Below, piece after piece: positions 43,310 through 52,360 of a stretch of DNA of 64,000 bases; within the stretch, counting starts at the first letter, position 1; every line of letters begins with the position of its first letter. Origin of the DNA: Nitrosopumilus sp. (lineage in GTDB: Archaea; Thermoproteota; Nitrososphaeria; Nitrososphaerales; Nitrosopumilaceae); the NCBI RefSeq assembly GCF_025698945.1, contig NZ_JAILWM010000001.1:744001-808000 (forward strand). Reading direction: 5' to 3'. Position numbers and translations under genes: made by a program. The notes under the pieces were generated by a model, which ran no database searches, was not told where the DNA came from, and worked only from the letters and a program-made list of their open reading frames with translations.

Positions 43310-43317
43310 GTGATCTT

Positions 43318-45486
43318 TTGGTACGCAAAGAAGAACCTTTGCAGATGCGAATTGGGGAAGCAAAGCAAAGAGATGTTGGCAAAAAAAGAGCAAGGATAGG
43401 TCCAGAAGCAATGGATTTTCTCAAAGTAAGTCCTGGCGATGTCATTGAAGTTATGGGATCACGTTCGAGTTGTGCTGTAGTTTGGCCAGTTGATGAAGAT
43501 GAAAAATTTCCAGACATAATTAGAGTTGATGGGCAAACAAGAAAAAATGTGGGTGCATCACTAAACGATATTGTAAAGATTAGAAAAGTATCAACAAAGT
43601 TTGCAAAAGCAGTTTCGTTAACTCCAGTAAATGATTCAGTTACAGTAGATAAAGAGTTCACAGACTTTGTAAAGAATCGATTAAAGGGATTACCAATTAC
43701 TCATGGAGATGAAATCTCTGTAATGATACTAGGTAACTCTATGGATTTTAAAATAACAAAAACCACACCAAAAGGGGTTGTAAAGATTGACCGCACAACA
43801 AATCTGAACATCTCAACTGATAGTGCAGTCGATAGAAAAGTTAGGGTGACATACGAGGAAGTTGGAGGACTAAGACGTGAAGTCAAAGCAATGAGGGAGA
43901 TTGTAGAGTTGCCACTTAAGCATCCAGAGTTATTTGCAAGATTGGGAGTTGAACCACATAGTGGAATTTTACTTTATGGACCACCAGGATGTGGAAAAAC
44001 ATTGCTAGCTAAAGTTATGGCAAGCGAATCAGAAGCGAACATGTTTCCAATAAACGGTCCAGAGATAATGAACAAGTATTATGGAGAAACAGAGGCCAAA
44101 CTCAGAGAGATTTTCAAAGAAGCAAAAGATAATTCTCCAAGCATAATCTTCATTGATGAGATTGATGCAATTGCTCCAAAGAGGGAAGAAGCATACGGAG
44201 ATGTAGAGAAGAGAGTGGTAGCACAACTACTAGCACTAATGGACGGATTAAATGACAGAGGAAATGTGATTGTACTAGGTGCAACAAATAGACCAGACAG
44301 TGTAGATCCTGCACTTAGAAGACCAGGAAGATTTGACAGAGAGTTTGAGATTTCAGTTCCAAACGAAGATGGAAGACTAGAGATTCTATTTATTCATACA
44401 AGAGGAATGCCAATTAGTGATGATGTAGATCTTAAAGATTTAGCAGCAGAACTTCACGGATATACGGGTGCTGATATCAAATCACTTTGCAGAGAGGCGG
44501 CAATGAAATCAATTAGAAGATATCTACCAGAGATAGATTTGGAGACAGAAAAGATTCCATCAGAAGTCTTACAGTCAATGCAGATAAAACTAATCGACTT
44601 CTATGATGCAATGCAAGAAGTCGTCCCTACTGCAATGAGGGAGTTTTATGTTGAGAGACCAAAAGTTTGGTGGGATGATGTTGGAGGATTAAATGAGATC
44701 AAAAAAGCATTAACAGATAATCTAATTGTTGCAATGAAAGAGCCAACAAAGTTTACAAAGATGGGAATAAGGCCACCAAAAGGTGCATTAATTTACGGAC
44801 CGCCAGGGTGTGGAAAGACATTGTTAGCAAGAGCAGTAGCTACTGAAACGGGAGCAAATATGATACTAGTTAGAGGACCCGAAATACTCTCAAAGTGGGT
44901 TGGAGAATCAGAAAAAGCAGTAAGAGAGATTTTCAGAAAGGCAAAAGCATCATCGCCATGTGTTGTAATCTTTGATGAATTAGACTCACTTGCAAAATAC
45001 AAATCAGGTGATGGAGGAGTTGGAGAAACAATACTTAGTCAGTTGTTAACCGAGATCGAAGAAGGAATTTCATCACGAGTGGTAGTTATTGGAATCACAA
45101 ACAGGCCAGATGTTGTAGACAACTCACTGTTAAGAACCGGAAGATTAGATTTGGTATTATATGTTGCACCACCTGACGAGAAAGGAAGACTGGATATTAT
45201 CAAAATACTAACCAAAAAGATGCCATTATCAAATGATGTAAAATTACAAGAGATTGCAGTTGCTACACAAAATTATACTGGTGCAGATTTGGCAGCTCTT
45301 TGCAGAGAAGCTGCAGTTCAAGCAATGAGAAACAACAGTATAAAAATTACTAGTCAAGACTTTGCAAACAGCTTAAAGCAAGTAAAACCATCAATTACAT
45401 CTGAAGTTGATCAGTGGTATAACACTGTAAGAGAAAGTATATCTAACGTGGTACCAAAGAATGGGGATAAAGCATTTTACGGTTAA
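43318..45486 (+). CDS. cdc48: CDC48/VCP-like AAA ATPase
   Basis: A 722-residue two-ring AAA+ unfoldase. An N-terminal double-psi barrel and second N domain (residues 1-190) precede D1, with Walker A GPPGCGKT (221-228) and Walker [14 protein letters not shown]2 has Walker A GPPGCGKT (about 494-501) and Walker [12 protein letters not shown]. Arg-finger segments [11 protein letters not shown] and [11 protein letters not shown] follow. CDC48 extracts and unfolds proteins, feeding the archaeal proteasome. The start is TTG at 43318, with a GGTGATC ribosome site. It is cotranscribed with aEF-1beta upstream and a small winged-helix gene downstream. Confidence 0.96.
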   Translation: MVRKEEPLQMRIGEAKQRDVGKKRARIGPEAMDFLKVSPGDVIEVMGSRSSCAVVWPVDEDEKFPDIIRVDGQTRKNVGASLNDIVKIRKVSTKFAKAVSLTPVNDSVTVDKEFTDFVKNRLKGLPITHGDEISVMILGNSMDFKITKTTPKGVVKIDRTTNLNISTDSAVDRKVRVTYEEVGGLRREVKAMREIVELPLKHPELFARLGVEPHSGILLYGPPGCGKTLLAKVMASESEANMFPINGPEIMNKYYGETEAKLREIFKEAKDNSPSIIFIDEIDAIAPKREEAYGDVEKRVVAQLLALMDGLNDRGNVIVLGATNRPDSVDPALRRPGRFDREFEISVPNEDGRLEILFIHTRGMPISDDVDLKDLAAELHGYTGADIKSLCREAAMKSIRRYLPEIDLETEKIPSEVLQSMQIKLIDFYDAMQEVVPTAMREFYVERPKVWWDDVGGLNEIKKALTDNLIVAMKEPTKFTKMGIRPPKGALIYGPPGCGKTLLARAVATETGANMILVRGPEILSKWVGESEKAVREIFRKAKASSPCVVIFDELDSLAKYKSGDGGVGETILSQLLTEIEEGISSRVVVIGITNRPDVVDNSLLRTGRLDLVLYVAPPDEKGRLDIIKILTKKMPLSNDVKLQEIAVATQNYTGADLAALCREAAVQAMRNNSIKITSQDFANSLKQVKPSITSEVDQWYNTVRESISNVVPKNGDKAFYG

Positions 45487-45488
45487 TC

Positions 45489-45785
45489 ATGACAATCCCT
45501 ATAAGAAATACAGTATTTGACAAGATAAAAGAAGCAGGTTCATTGACAGACGTTGAACTATACAAGATACTAACCAAAGAGGGGTTTTTAATTCCAGAAG
45601 ATAAATTCAACAAGATACTCTTAGATTTGGAGATTCTAGGATTAATCAAAGTATCTTGGATTACAAAAGATGAGCGTAGAATTGAAGTTTATGTTGTTGA
45701 GAAAGAAGTAGATGATGTAGACGAGCAAAATAAAGAAATGATGGAAAAAGATTATGAAGCAAGTTTCCCAGGCTTTGAAAAATAA
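45489..45785 (+). CDS. Small winged-helix protein, cdc48 operon
   Basis: A 98-residue protein that begins 3 bases after the cdc48 stop. Residues 8-75 form a winged helix (FDKIKEAGSLTDVELYKILTKE, KILLDLEILGLIKVSWI, then the wing RRIEVYVV). An acidic C-terminal tail (DDVDEQNKEMMEKDYEAS) follows. Conserved linkage with cdc48 in thaumarchaeotes would suggest a partner or adaptor; it could also bind DNA. No exact family was recognised. Confidence 0.65.
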   Translation: MTIPIRNTVFDKIKEAGSLTDVELYKILTKEGFLIPEDKFNKILLDLEILGLIKVSWITKDERRIEVYVVEKEVDDVDEQNKEMMEKDYEASFPGFEK

Positions 45786-45788
45786 ATT

Positions 45789-46682
45789 CTAAATTAACGG
45801 AATATGAAAAGCAGCATCTAATGCAACTGCTACAAAAATTATAGTCAAGTAGGGTGCTGTAACCTTGTATGCTTTCCATGCAAACTCAGATGTCGGAGTT
45901 TTTGTTAATTTGTAATGATACACTAGCATTAATCCTCCAGAAATAGCAGCAATTACAGTATACACAACTCCCATCCCATCTGGAATAAATGACAACAACA
46001 AAGAGTATGGAATTAAAATTATAGTATTTCCTAAAATGTATTTTGATGTTTTTTGCATTCCAATTACAACTGGCAACATTGGAACCTGTGCTTGTGCATA
46101 CTCATCTTTTATCTTCATTGCAAGACACCAAAAGTGAGATGGAGTCCAAACAAATACCAAAAAGCCAACTAAGAATCCCAACAAGTCCATACTACCAGTA
46201 GCTGCAGACCAACCAGCCCAAGCAGCAGCACTTCCAGCAATTCCACCAATTACAATGTTGGATGTATTGAGTCGTTTGAGCCAAACTGTATAAATTACAA
46301 CATAGGAGAATATTCCAACTGCAATAAAGAATGCAGATACTGCATTTAATGCAAAGTACCCATAGATTACAGATATGCAACTTACAACTAAACCATAGAT
46401 CATTACTTGAGATGCAGCCATTCTACCAGATGGGATTGGCCTAGTACTAGTCCTCTTCATTTTAGGATCAATGTCTTTATCATAATAATGATTAAGTGCA
46501 CTAGATCCTGCCGATGCCAATGCTCCTGCAACTATAATATGAAGATACGACCAATATTCAAGTTCAGGAGATCCTGGAACTAGTTTACTTGCAGCGTACA
46601 TTGATGTTACAGCAGTAATCACTAGGAGAATTACAATTCGAGGTTTGGATATCTCCATTATTTCTTTAAATCCCAATCTCAC
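45789..46682 (-). CDS. ctaB: Protoheme IX farnesyltransferase (haem O synthase)
   Basis: A 297-residue membrane prenyltransferase with eight or nine helices. It attaches farnesyl to haem b to give haem O, used by terminal oxidases. The prenyl-diphosphate binding Asp-rich motif is NHYYDKDIDPKMKRT (about residues 64-78), with the second acidic/charged site KIKDEYAQAQVPMLPVV in a later loop. TRPIPSGRM is family-typical. It is divergent from the membrane cupredoxin gene, suggesting joint roles in respiration. Confidence 0.95.
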   Translation of the reverse strand: MRLGFKEIMEISKPRIVILLVITAVTSMYAASKLVPGSPELEYWSYLHIIVAGALASAGSSALNHYYDKDIDPKMKRTSTRPIPSGRMAASQVMIYGLVVSCISVIYGYFALNAVSAFFIAVGIFSYVVIYTVWLKRLNTSNIVIGGIAGSAAAWAGWSAATGSMDLLGFLVGFLVFVWTPSHFWCLAMKIKDEYAQAQVPMLPVVIGMQKTSKYILGNTIILIPYSLLLSFIPDGMGVVYTVIAAISGGLMLVYHYKLTKTPTSEFAWKAYKVTAPYLTIIFVAVALDAAFHIPLI

Positions 46683-46774
46683 TCTATCCTATCCCAAAGC
46701 CATTTAATTTCTTCGTCTTGAGATCCACAATATTTCAAAAGGAATAAGTATCTCAGGCCTACCAGCTAATTTGA

Positions 46775-47866
46775 ATGAGTAATTGGGACCTCATGATGCC
46801 GGGGATGGGATTAACAGCCATAGGCTTAGCTGGTGTCACCATATCATACGCAGGAATTGCACATACCTTCATTGATGGAATGCATGCCCTGACAGGATTA
46901 ACAATGTTTGTAGGACTGATCTTTTTGGCAGCAGGAATACTAGATGGAGGAATTTCAACCAGTAACAGAGCAAAGGCTACAACTTTGGTTATTTTATCGA
47001 TTGCTCTAGGTTTTGGAATGTTTGCATTTACCATGAATACATCAAACTACACAGTTACCATTGCAGGAATTTTAATCGCAATAGCATTTCCAGCAATAAT
47101 TATCGCATATCTTGCAATGAAGCATCCTAGTTTCCTCAAACCTGTAGGATCAATTGTTAGTATTGCAGCAGCTACTGGAATTATTATGTGGGTAGTATTT
47201 GGATTTGTCACTCCAGATACATACATGATTCCTCAACAAGTAGGAGTTGAAGAACCATCTGAAGAGATGGAACCAACAGGACCAGTGTTTGCAATTACAA
47301 TTTTAGAAAATTCTTCTATAGAAGGGAATCCAGATTATGATCCAGACGTATCTGTTGTACCGCAAGGACACGTCATAGAATGGACAAATGCTGATGCAGT
47401 TCCACATACAGTTACAAGTTCAGTTGACTTTGGAGAAACTTTCGATTCAAGTTTAATTGATGCAGGAGGGGTCTATGATCTAGACACAACAGATTTGCAA
47501 GCAGGAGAGTATGAATATTTCTGCATTGTGCATCCTTGGATGATTGCAACACTAATAATTGAAGCACCAAAAGAACCAATCAAAATATCCATTCCAGAAG
47601 GAGCAGCAATTCCATCTGATGACCAAATATACTATGATCCAGAAATTATCGACGTTAAAGTTGGAGATACTATAGTATGGGACAATCTAGATAACACAGT
47701 ACATTCAGTTACTTCAGGCAATCCAAATTCAGGTCCAAATGGAAACTTTGATTCAGAAATGCTTGGAGCTGGCGAACAATTCAAATTTACATTTACAACT
47801 GCAGGAACAGAAGATTACTATTGTATATTCCATCCATGGATGGTTGGAACAATAAACGTAGAATAG
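46775..47866 (+). CDS. Membrane protein with two plastocyanin-like copper domains
   Basis: A 363-residue protein. The first 145 residues hold four predicted membrane helices; two cupredoxin domains follow outside the cell. Domain 1 has the type 1 copper ligands in VPHTVT and FCIVHPWM (His, Cys, His, Met), domain 2 in VHSVTS and YCIFHPWM. The two are recent duplicates by sequence. Thaumarchaeotes use such blue copper proteins in place of cytochrome c for electron transfer from ammonia oxidation. The gene is divergent from ctaB and followed at 2 bases by the JAMM gene. Confidence 0.9.
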   Translation: MSNWDLMMPGMGLTAIGLAGVTISYAGIAHTFIDGMHALTGLTMFVGLIFLAAGILDGGISTSNRAKATTLVILSIALGFGMFAFTMNTSNYTVTIAGILIAIAFPAIIIAYLAMKHPSFLKPVGSIVSIAAATGIIMWVVFGFVTPDTYMIPQQVGVEEPSEEMEPTGPVFAITILENSSIEGNPDYDPDVSVVPQGHVIEWTNADAVPHTVTSSVDFGETFDSSLIDAGGVYDLDTTDLQAGEYEYFCIVHPWMIATLIIEAPKEPIKISIPEGAAIPSDDQIYYDPEIIDVKVGDTIVWDNLDNTVHSVTSGNPNSGPNGNFDSEMLGAGEQFKFTFTTAGTEDYYCIFHPWMVGTINVE

Positions 47867-47868
47867 AT

Positions 47869-48270
47869 TTGAAAAAAATCACGATAACAGATTCTCAAAA
47901 ACAAATTCTACTAGAGCATGCTGAAAAAGAAAAACCAAACGAGTCTTGCGCCATATTATTTGGAAGTGAAAATGATGAAAATAGTACAGTTAAAGAAATT
48001 TTTCTTACTAAAAACATAGAAGAATCACCAGTAAACTTTACAATTTCAAATGAGCAGTTAATTGAAGGCTATAACTTGGCTGAGCAAAAAAATATGGATG
48101 TTGTTGCAATTTTTCATTCCCATCCCAATTCAATTGCGTATCCATCAGAGACAGATAAGAAATTCATGCATGGTAACCCAGTAGTATGGATAATTTATTC
48201 AGGAATAACAATGGAATTCAAAGCTTTTGTGTTAGATGAACACATTCAAGAGATTCAAATTCAAGCCTAA
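47869..48270 (+). CDS. JAMM/MPN+ zinc metalloprotease
   Basis: A 133-residue single-domain protease. The JAMM motif H-x-H-x7-S-x2-D is complete: His83, His85, Ser93, Asp96 (FHSHPNSIAYPSETD), with the catalytic Glu25 in NESCAILFG. In archaea such enzymes cleave ubiquitin-like (SAMP) modifiers from targets or process sulfur-carrier proteins. The start is TTG 47869, two bases after the cupredoxin stop; the frame is open further up but overlaps that gene. Function is inferred from the family. Confidence 0.88.
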   Translation: MKKITITDSQKQILLEHAEKEKPNESCAILFGSENDENSTVKEIFLTKNIEESPVNFTISNEQLIEGYNLAEQKNMDVVAIFHSHPNSIAYPSETDKKFMHGNPVVWIIYSGITMEFKAFVLDEHIQEIQIQA

Positions 48271-48319
48271 AAACGTCATAATTTCTCAGCATCATAAATG
48301 GCAGATATTAATTTTAAAA

Positions 48320-48704
48320 TTATTTTTTTCTAAATGTTACAGTTTTTCCATCAGCAATTTTTAGAACAGATTTATCAGGAGAGATTATCTTCCCAATTAT
48401 ATTTACTGGGGATGCAGGGGTGATCTCACCTTTTTTACCAATTGGTGTAGGACCAAAAAATAAACAGATTGCCTTTCCTGTTGGCCAGTAAGCAACATCG
48501 TTAAGATTTACAGGAGATTTTGCATTTTCCTCAGGCACATTGATTGGAGATGCGTTTGTGTAGATCTCCTCACCCCACACGTTGAGTCAATGTAAAGGGT
48601 AAATTGGATAAAAACTGCTTTACAGTTTGAGGAGAATTTACATCATCTAATTCTAAAATTATGTTTGATGTATTTGAAATGACAACATCAATCATTGTTT
48701 TCAT
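48320..48704 (-). pseudogene. Cyclophilin-like domain protein (DUF369) with an apparent +1 frameshift
   Basis: From ATG 48704 a frame encodes the N-terminal half (MKTMIDVVISN to FLSNLPFTLTQR) and stops at TGA 48572-48570. The other half is open in the +1 frame from 48580 (VWGEEIYTNASPINV to KTVTFRKK). The join TQ-VWGEEIY gives a normal member of the cyclophilin-like DUF369 family (TVKQFLSNLP, GEEIY, WPTGKAICLFFGPTP). One extra base lies between 48582 and 48572. The gene is damaged, mis-sequenced or recoded; type 'pseudogene' is a choice, not proven. Confidence 0.65.
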
Positions 48705-48753
48705 GGTTTTTGATGATCTTTGAAATAAATATCCCTTTTTTGATCAGATAATT

Positions 48754-49011
48754 ATGGAAATTCACGTATACGACACATATGTCAAAGCCGCAGATGGTCA
48801 TACCATGCACTTTGATGTAATAACTGGTGAAAAAGATCACGATAAAGCCTTAGCATATGGCAAAGAGTGGTTACAATCAATCGGTGAAGGAGATGCAGTA
48901 ATGACAACTAATGAATGCCAATTCTGCCATTCACAAGGTGCACCAGAGCCTGTAGAACAGGCAATTAAGGAAAAAGGCTACTTTATACAAAAAATGGAAG
49001 GCTGTCCTTAA
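48754..49011 (+). CDS. DUF2024 family protein
   Basis: An 85-residue protein. Start MEIHVYDTYVKAADGHTMHFDV and the ECQFCHSQGAPEPVEQAI stretch (C-x2-C-H, a possible metal or redox site) match the small DUF2024 family. The C-terminus has KMEGCP with a third Cys. Function of the family is unknown. It is divergent from the cyclophilin-like gene and starts at ATG 48754. Confidence 0.8.
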   Translation: MEIHVYDTYVKAADGHTMHFDVITGEKDHDKALAYGKEWLQSIGEGDAVMTTNECQFCHSQGAPEPVEQAIKEKGYFIQKMEGCP

Positions 49012-49062
49012 ACTTTTTTCTTTTTCTATAATGTTTTTTAAACAATCAATGGAGTTGATTTC

Positions 49063-49251
49063 ATGGAAGATAACAAATATTCAAAGTGGACAGTAGAAGG
49101 AGACAAAAAGACAAGATGGATTTGTGGTTGTTTTCAAACTGCAGATGACTATTTCAAATTCTGCGACTTTCACAATGAAACTCTAAAGAAAGCAATTCAA
49201 GCTCAAGTTGATGAGTTAGACATGACTTTGGTAATTGAAGAGAAAACTTAG
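49063..49251 (+). CDS. Small cysteine-containing protein
   Basis: A 62-residue protein from ATG 49063. A WICGCFQ and KFCDFHN pattern (C-x-C and C-x2-H) suggests one metal site, followed by an amphipathic helix (ETLKKAIQAQVDEL). It follows the DUF2024 gene by 51 bases and may be cotranscribed with it. It overlaps the convergent hppA by 4 bases. No family was recognised. Confidence 0.6.
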   Translation: MEDNKYSKWTVEGDKKTRWICGCFQTADDYFKFCDFHNETLKKAIQAQVDELDMTLVIEEKT

Positions 49252-51287
49252 ATTGCAATAATTGCTACAAATGCAGATACAAAGACTATTGCAATGGTAT
49301 TTAGTAATTTGATTACAGTGTTAAGAGCAGGACCTGCTGTATCTTTGTAAGGATCACCAATAATATCACCGACAACTGCTACTTTGTGAACCTCAGAACC
49401 TTTTTCTCCTTTCATCTCAACTAGCTTCTTTGCATTATCCCATGCACCACCAGTGTTTGCCAAATGATAAGCCAAAAGAATTCCAGTGACAACTGAACCC
49501 ATTAACAATCCAGCTACGGCAGTAGGACCTAGTAGAACACCTAAGATTATGGGGGCAGTTATTGCTACAATTGCTGGTTTCCATAGTTCTTTAATGGATG
49601 CAACTGTTGCAATATCTACACAGTTTGCATAATCTGGCTTTGATTTCCCTGTAAGAATTTCAGGATCCTCTTTGAATTGTCTTCGAACCTCATCTACCAT
49701 CTTTCCTGCAGCTCTAGAAACACCATTGATTAGCTGGCCTGTAATAATAAATGGGATTAATCCACCAATTAATAGTCCCACAATAATTGCAGGATTTGTC
49801 AAACTGTAATCTAAATCTAAAACACCTTCAAAGATATGTGCGGCCTCAAACTGAAATGCCTGAATCATGGCAAGCGCAGCTAGTGCAGCACTTGCAATTG
49901 CAAATCCTTTGGTTACTGCTTTTGTTGTATTTCCAACTGCATCAATTTCATCTGTAACTTTACGGTTTTCCTCACCCATTCCAGTCATCTCAACTATTCC
50001 ACCTGCATTATCTGCAATTGGTCCAAATGCATCAATACTTAGAACAATGCCTGCAAGACTCAACATGGCCATTGCAGTAAGTGATGTTCCAAAGATTCCA
50101 TACAGTACAGGATCTGCTCCTACAGGTGCAGCAGATGATGATATAGTGTAAGAGATGATAATTGCAACAACTAGTGCAATCATGAATGGTCCAGTTGATT
50201 GCATTCCTTTGATAATTCCCATTAAAGTTAGTGATGCATATCCCCATTTTGCAGAATCTGCAATCTCTTTTACAGGGCCATGCTTGTAACTTGTGTAATA
50301 GTCTGTAATCTTCTGAATGATTGGAACAAGAATAACACCAATTACAGTTGTACCAAATAATGCATATCCTGCATCAGATTTTTCAATGAATTGAGTAATG
50401 AATACAAAGTTTAATGCAATTGCAATTGCAGCTGAAACATAAAATGAACGATTAAGTGGCTTCATCACATCTGTAATATTCTTAGAGCCAACAATTACAA
50501 CACCAATTATTGATGCAATCATTCCAGAAGAACCAATAAGAATTGGATAAAGGAAATAGTTTGGTGCACCAATTAATGCTGCAATTAGTAATGCTGCAAG
50601 AATTGTAACAATATAGGACTCGTAAACATCAGAACCCATTCCAGCGGCGTCACCTACGTTGTCACCTACATTATCTGCAATCGTTGCAGGATTTCTAGGA
50701 TCATCTTCAGGAATGTTTGCCTCTACTTTTCCAACCAAATCAGCACCCATATCGGCTGCCTTTGTAAATATACCACCGCCAATTCTAATGAATAATGCAA
50801 TTAGACTTGCTCCAATACCAACACCTGCAATAGTGATTGGGTCAGGATAAATTAGATAAAGACCAGTAATTGCTAATAATGCCATTGCAGGAACTGCAAG
50901 GCCAACAGTTGCTCCACCTCTAAAAGCCATTGCAAATGTTTTACCTAATCCACTTCCACTTAGATTAGCTGCTCTTACTGCTGCTTTTACTGTAATTTTT
51001 AATGAAATAACTCCTGCAACTGCAGATAGTGTTGCACCAACTGCAAATGCTATTCCGTTTGAGGGTTGAAGAAACGCTCCAATAATTACCGATAATGCAA
51101 TAGCTACTGGAACAATAATTTTCATCTCTCTTTTTAGAAATGCCGCTGCACCTACTCGGACAGCATTTGAAATATCCATCATCTCTTTTGTTCCAGCAGG
51201 TTGCTTTGAAATCCAAGCAACCAATCCTCCTGCAACTAAAAATGATGCAATTCCTGCAATAAATGGCAGAATTTCAGATATTTCCAT
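49248..51287 (-). CDS. hppA: Membrane-bound proton-pumping pyrophosphatase
   Basis: A 679-residue protein of about 16 membrane helices that couples pyrophosphate hydrolysis to ion pumping. The catalytic loops are visible: DMGADLVGKVE with its acidic residues, DDPRNPATIADNVGDNVGD, the DAFGPIADNAGG loop, and the GGAWDNAKK and GDIIGDPYKDTAGPALN loops near the end. The GNTTKA segment has Lys where K+-dependent enzymes have Ala, so this should be the K+-independent, proton-pumping type. It works with, or instead of, the soluble pyrophosphatase at 6212. Confidence 0.97.
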   Translation of the reverse strand: MEISEILPFIAGIASFLVAGGLVAWISKQPAGTKEMMDISNAVRVGAAAFLKREMKIIVPVAIALSVIIGAFLQPSNGIAFAVGATLSAVAGVISLKITVKAAVRAANLSGSGLGKTFAMAFRGGATVGLAVPAMALLAITGLYLIYPDPITIAGVGIGASLIALFIRIGGGIFTKAADMGADLVGKVEANIPEDDPRNPATIADNVGDNVGDAAGMGSDVYESYIVTILAALLIAALIGAPNYFLYPILIGSSGMIASIIGVVIVGSKNITDVMKPLNRSFYVSAAIAIALNFVFITQFIEKSDAGYALFGTTVIGVILVPIIQKITDYYTSYKHGPVKEIADSAKWGYASLTLMGIIKGMQSTGPFMIALVVAIIISYTISSSAAPVGADPVLYGIFGTSLTAMAMLSLAGIVLSIDAFGPIADNAGGIVEMTGMGEENRKVTDEIDAVGNTTKAVTKGFAIASAALAALAMIQAFQFEAAHIFEGVLDLDYSLTNPAIIVGLLIGGLIPFIITGQLINGVSRAAGKMVDEVRRQFKEDPEILTGKSKPDYANCVDIATVASIKELWKPAIVAITAPIILGVLLGPTAVAGLLMGSVVTGILLAYHLANTGGAWDNAKKLVEMKGEKGSEVHKVAVVGDIIGDPYKDTAGPALNTVIKLLNTIAIVFVSAFVAIIAI

Positions 51288-51323
51288 GTTATACTCAGCT
51301 TGCCCCTTTCTGGGAAATATAAA

Positions 51324-51701
51324 TCAAATAGCAGAAATTTTACTTCTTTTTCTATATGGTAAAAATGATTTTCCCCTAAGTCCTTGTCTTACCAATTTAT
51401 TGAATCTCTTACCATGTGCAAGATATGGAAATCTCATATGGATCAGTTCATGAACTATAGTATTCTCCAAAGTTTTTTCATCTGGAATTTTTCGGACATT
51501 GATAAAGACAAGATTATGTTGCAAGTATGATACTCCATAATACTTGTATGCAGATGTTCTTCTTCCCTCAGTCATTTCTTTTGGAGTGTCTAGTACTTCT
51601 TTAGTTGATAATAGAATTTGAGGTTCAGGAATTGAGAAACGATTAGAGTAGATACCAACTTTTTCTAAAATGGACAACCTAAGTTCAGGGTCTAGTTTCA
51701 T
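51324..51701 (-). CDS. SprT-like zinc metalloprotease
   Basis: A 125-residue protein with a gluzincin-type motif: HELIH (84-88) and a further His96 in AHGKRF, the H-E-x2-H-x7-H-G pattern of SprT-like/WLM-like peptidases. The C-terminus is basic (LRGKSFLPYRKRSK), useful for DNA binding. Eukaryal relatives (Spartan) cut proteins crosslinked to DNA. Short archaeal copies are poorly known. The C/D-box RNA candidate lies between it and the dephospho-CoA kinase gene. Confidence 0.75.
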   Translation of the reverse strand: MKLDPELRLSILEKVGIYSNRFSIPEPQILLSTKEVLDTPKEMTEGRRTSAYKYYGVSYLQHNLVFINVRKIPDEKTLENTIVHELIHMRFPYLAHGKRFNKLVRQGLRGKSFLPYRKRSKISAI

Positions 51702-51792
51702 AATATCATGTAATGGAATCTGTGTTTATCTTCAAATGTCAATTGTTGTGAGAATTTTGGTTGATTTTGATTCTATAAAATAATGAATTAAT

Positions 51793-51851
51793 AGGGTCAG
51801 AGGTTTTAGTAGAGTAATCACAAATCATACAGCCACCGTCTCATCATACCC
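51793..51851 (-). ncRNA. Candidate C/D-box small RNA
   Basis: On the minus strand a C box ATGATGA (51847-51841) and a D box CTGA (51800-51797) stand 40 bases apart. Short flanking complementary ends (GGGT and ACCC) can form the kink-turn stem. Inside, ATGA (weak D' box) follows 12 bases after C, and GTGATTA (C' box, one or two mismatches) follows. Guide 1 would be GACGGTGGCTGT and guide 2 the stretch before D (ACTAAAACCT). It begins 4 bases after the stop of the dephospho-CoA kinase gene. Boxes and spacing fit archaeal methylation guides; targets were not identified. Confidence 0.5.
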
Positions 51852-51854
51852 CAA

Positions 51855-52349
51855 TTATTCCATTAAATCAAGAAGTCTTTGTGCTTTATTTCTAATTTCT
51901 GTAGTAATTTTAGTTATAACTAGTCCTTCGTTTGGCTGTCCATACATAACTATTGAATTTTCCGGAGCGTAAATACAGACAGGCAATACCAAGAGGTCTT
52001 CTTCACCATTAACAAGTATTCTTACAGGGGGTTTCATGGAAAAAGATTTTTTGATTACATCAATGCTTTGAGATGTGATCTCAGCTGCTGGATTATCAAT
52101 TTGTAATTCAGTGGCATTTGATAATTTGGTTGGTTCTCTTTTCTTACGTTTTTCTTTCCCATCAATTATCTGAAGGGATGGAATCATACCAAAATCAATC
52201 ATCTTCTCAGTGGTTCTATCACCTACTGTAATGATAAATGAATTTTCAGGGAGGAATTTTTTTATATTTTCTTTATTTGCTTTAATTTCAGGTAACAATA
52301 TTCCTAGAGGAGTCTTCAGTTGGTCTCTAATAGAATCAGGAAGTTTCAC
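51855..52349 (-). CDS. GTP-dependent dephospho-CoA kinase
   Basis: A 164-residue enzyme of the archaeal DUF359/COG1909 family, which makes coenzyme A from dephospho-CoA using GTP. It shows the family marks FIITVGDRTTEKMIDFGMIPSLQIIDGKEKRKKR (GDxxT and DGK motifs) and VNGEEDLLVLPV. No signal peptide or membrane segment is seen. It is 11 bases downstream of the Mrp ATPase gene on the same strand. Confidence 0.93.
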   Translation of the reverse strand: MKLPDSIRDQLKTPLGILLPEIKANKENIKKFLPENSFIITVGDRTTEKMIDFGMIPSLQIIDGKEKRKKREPTKLSNATELQIDNPAAEITSQSIDVIKKSFSMKPPVRILVNGEEDLLVLPVCIYAPENSIVMYGQPNEGLVITKITTEIRNKAQRLLDLME

Positions 52350-52360
52350 AGAAATCGCGG

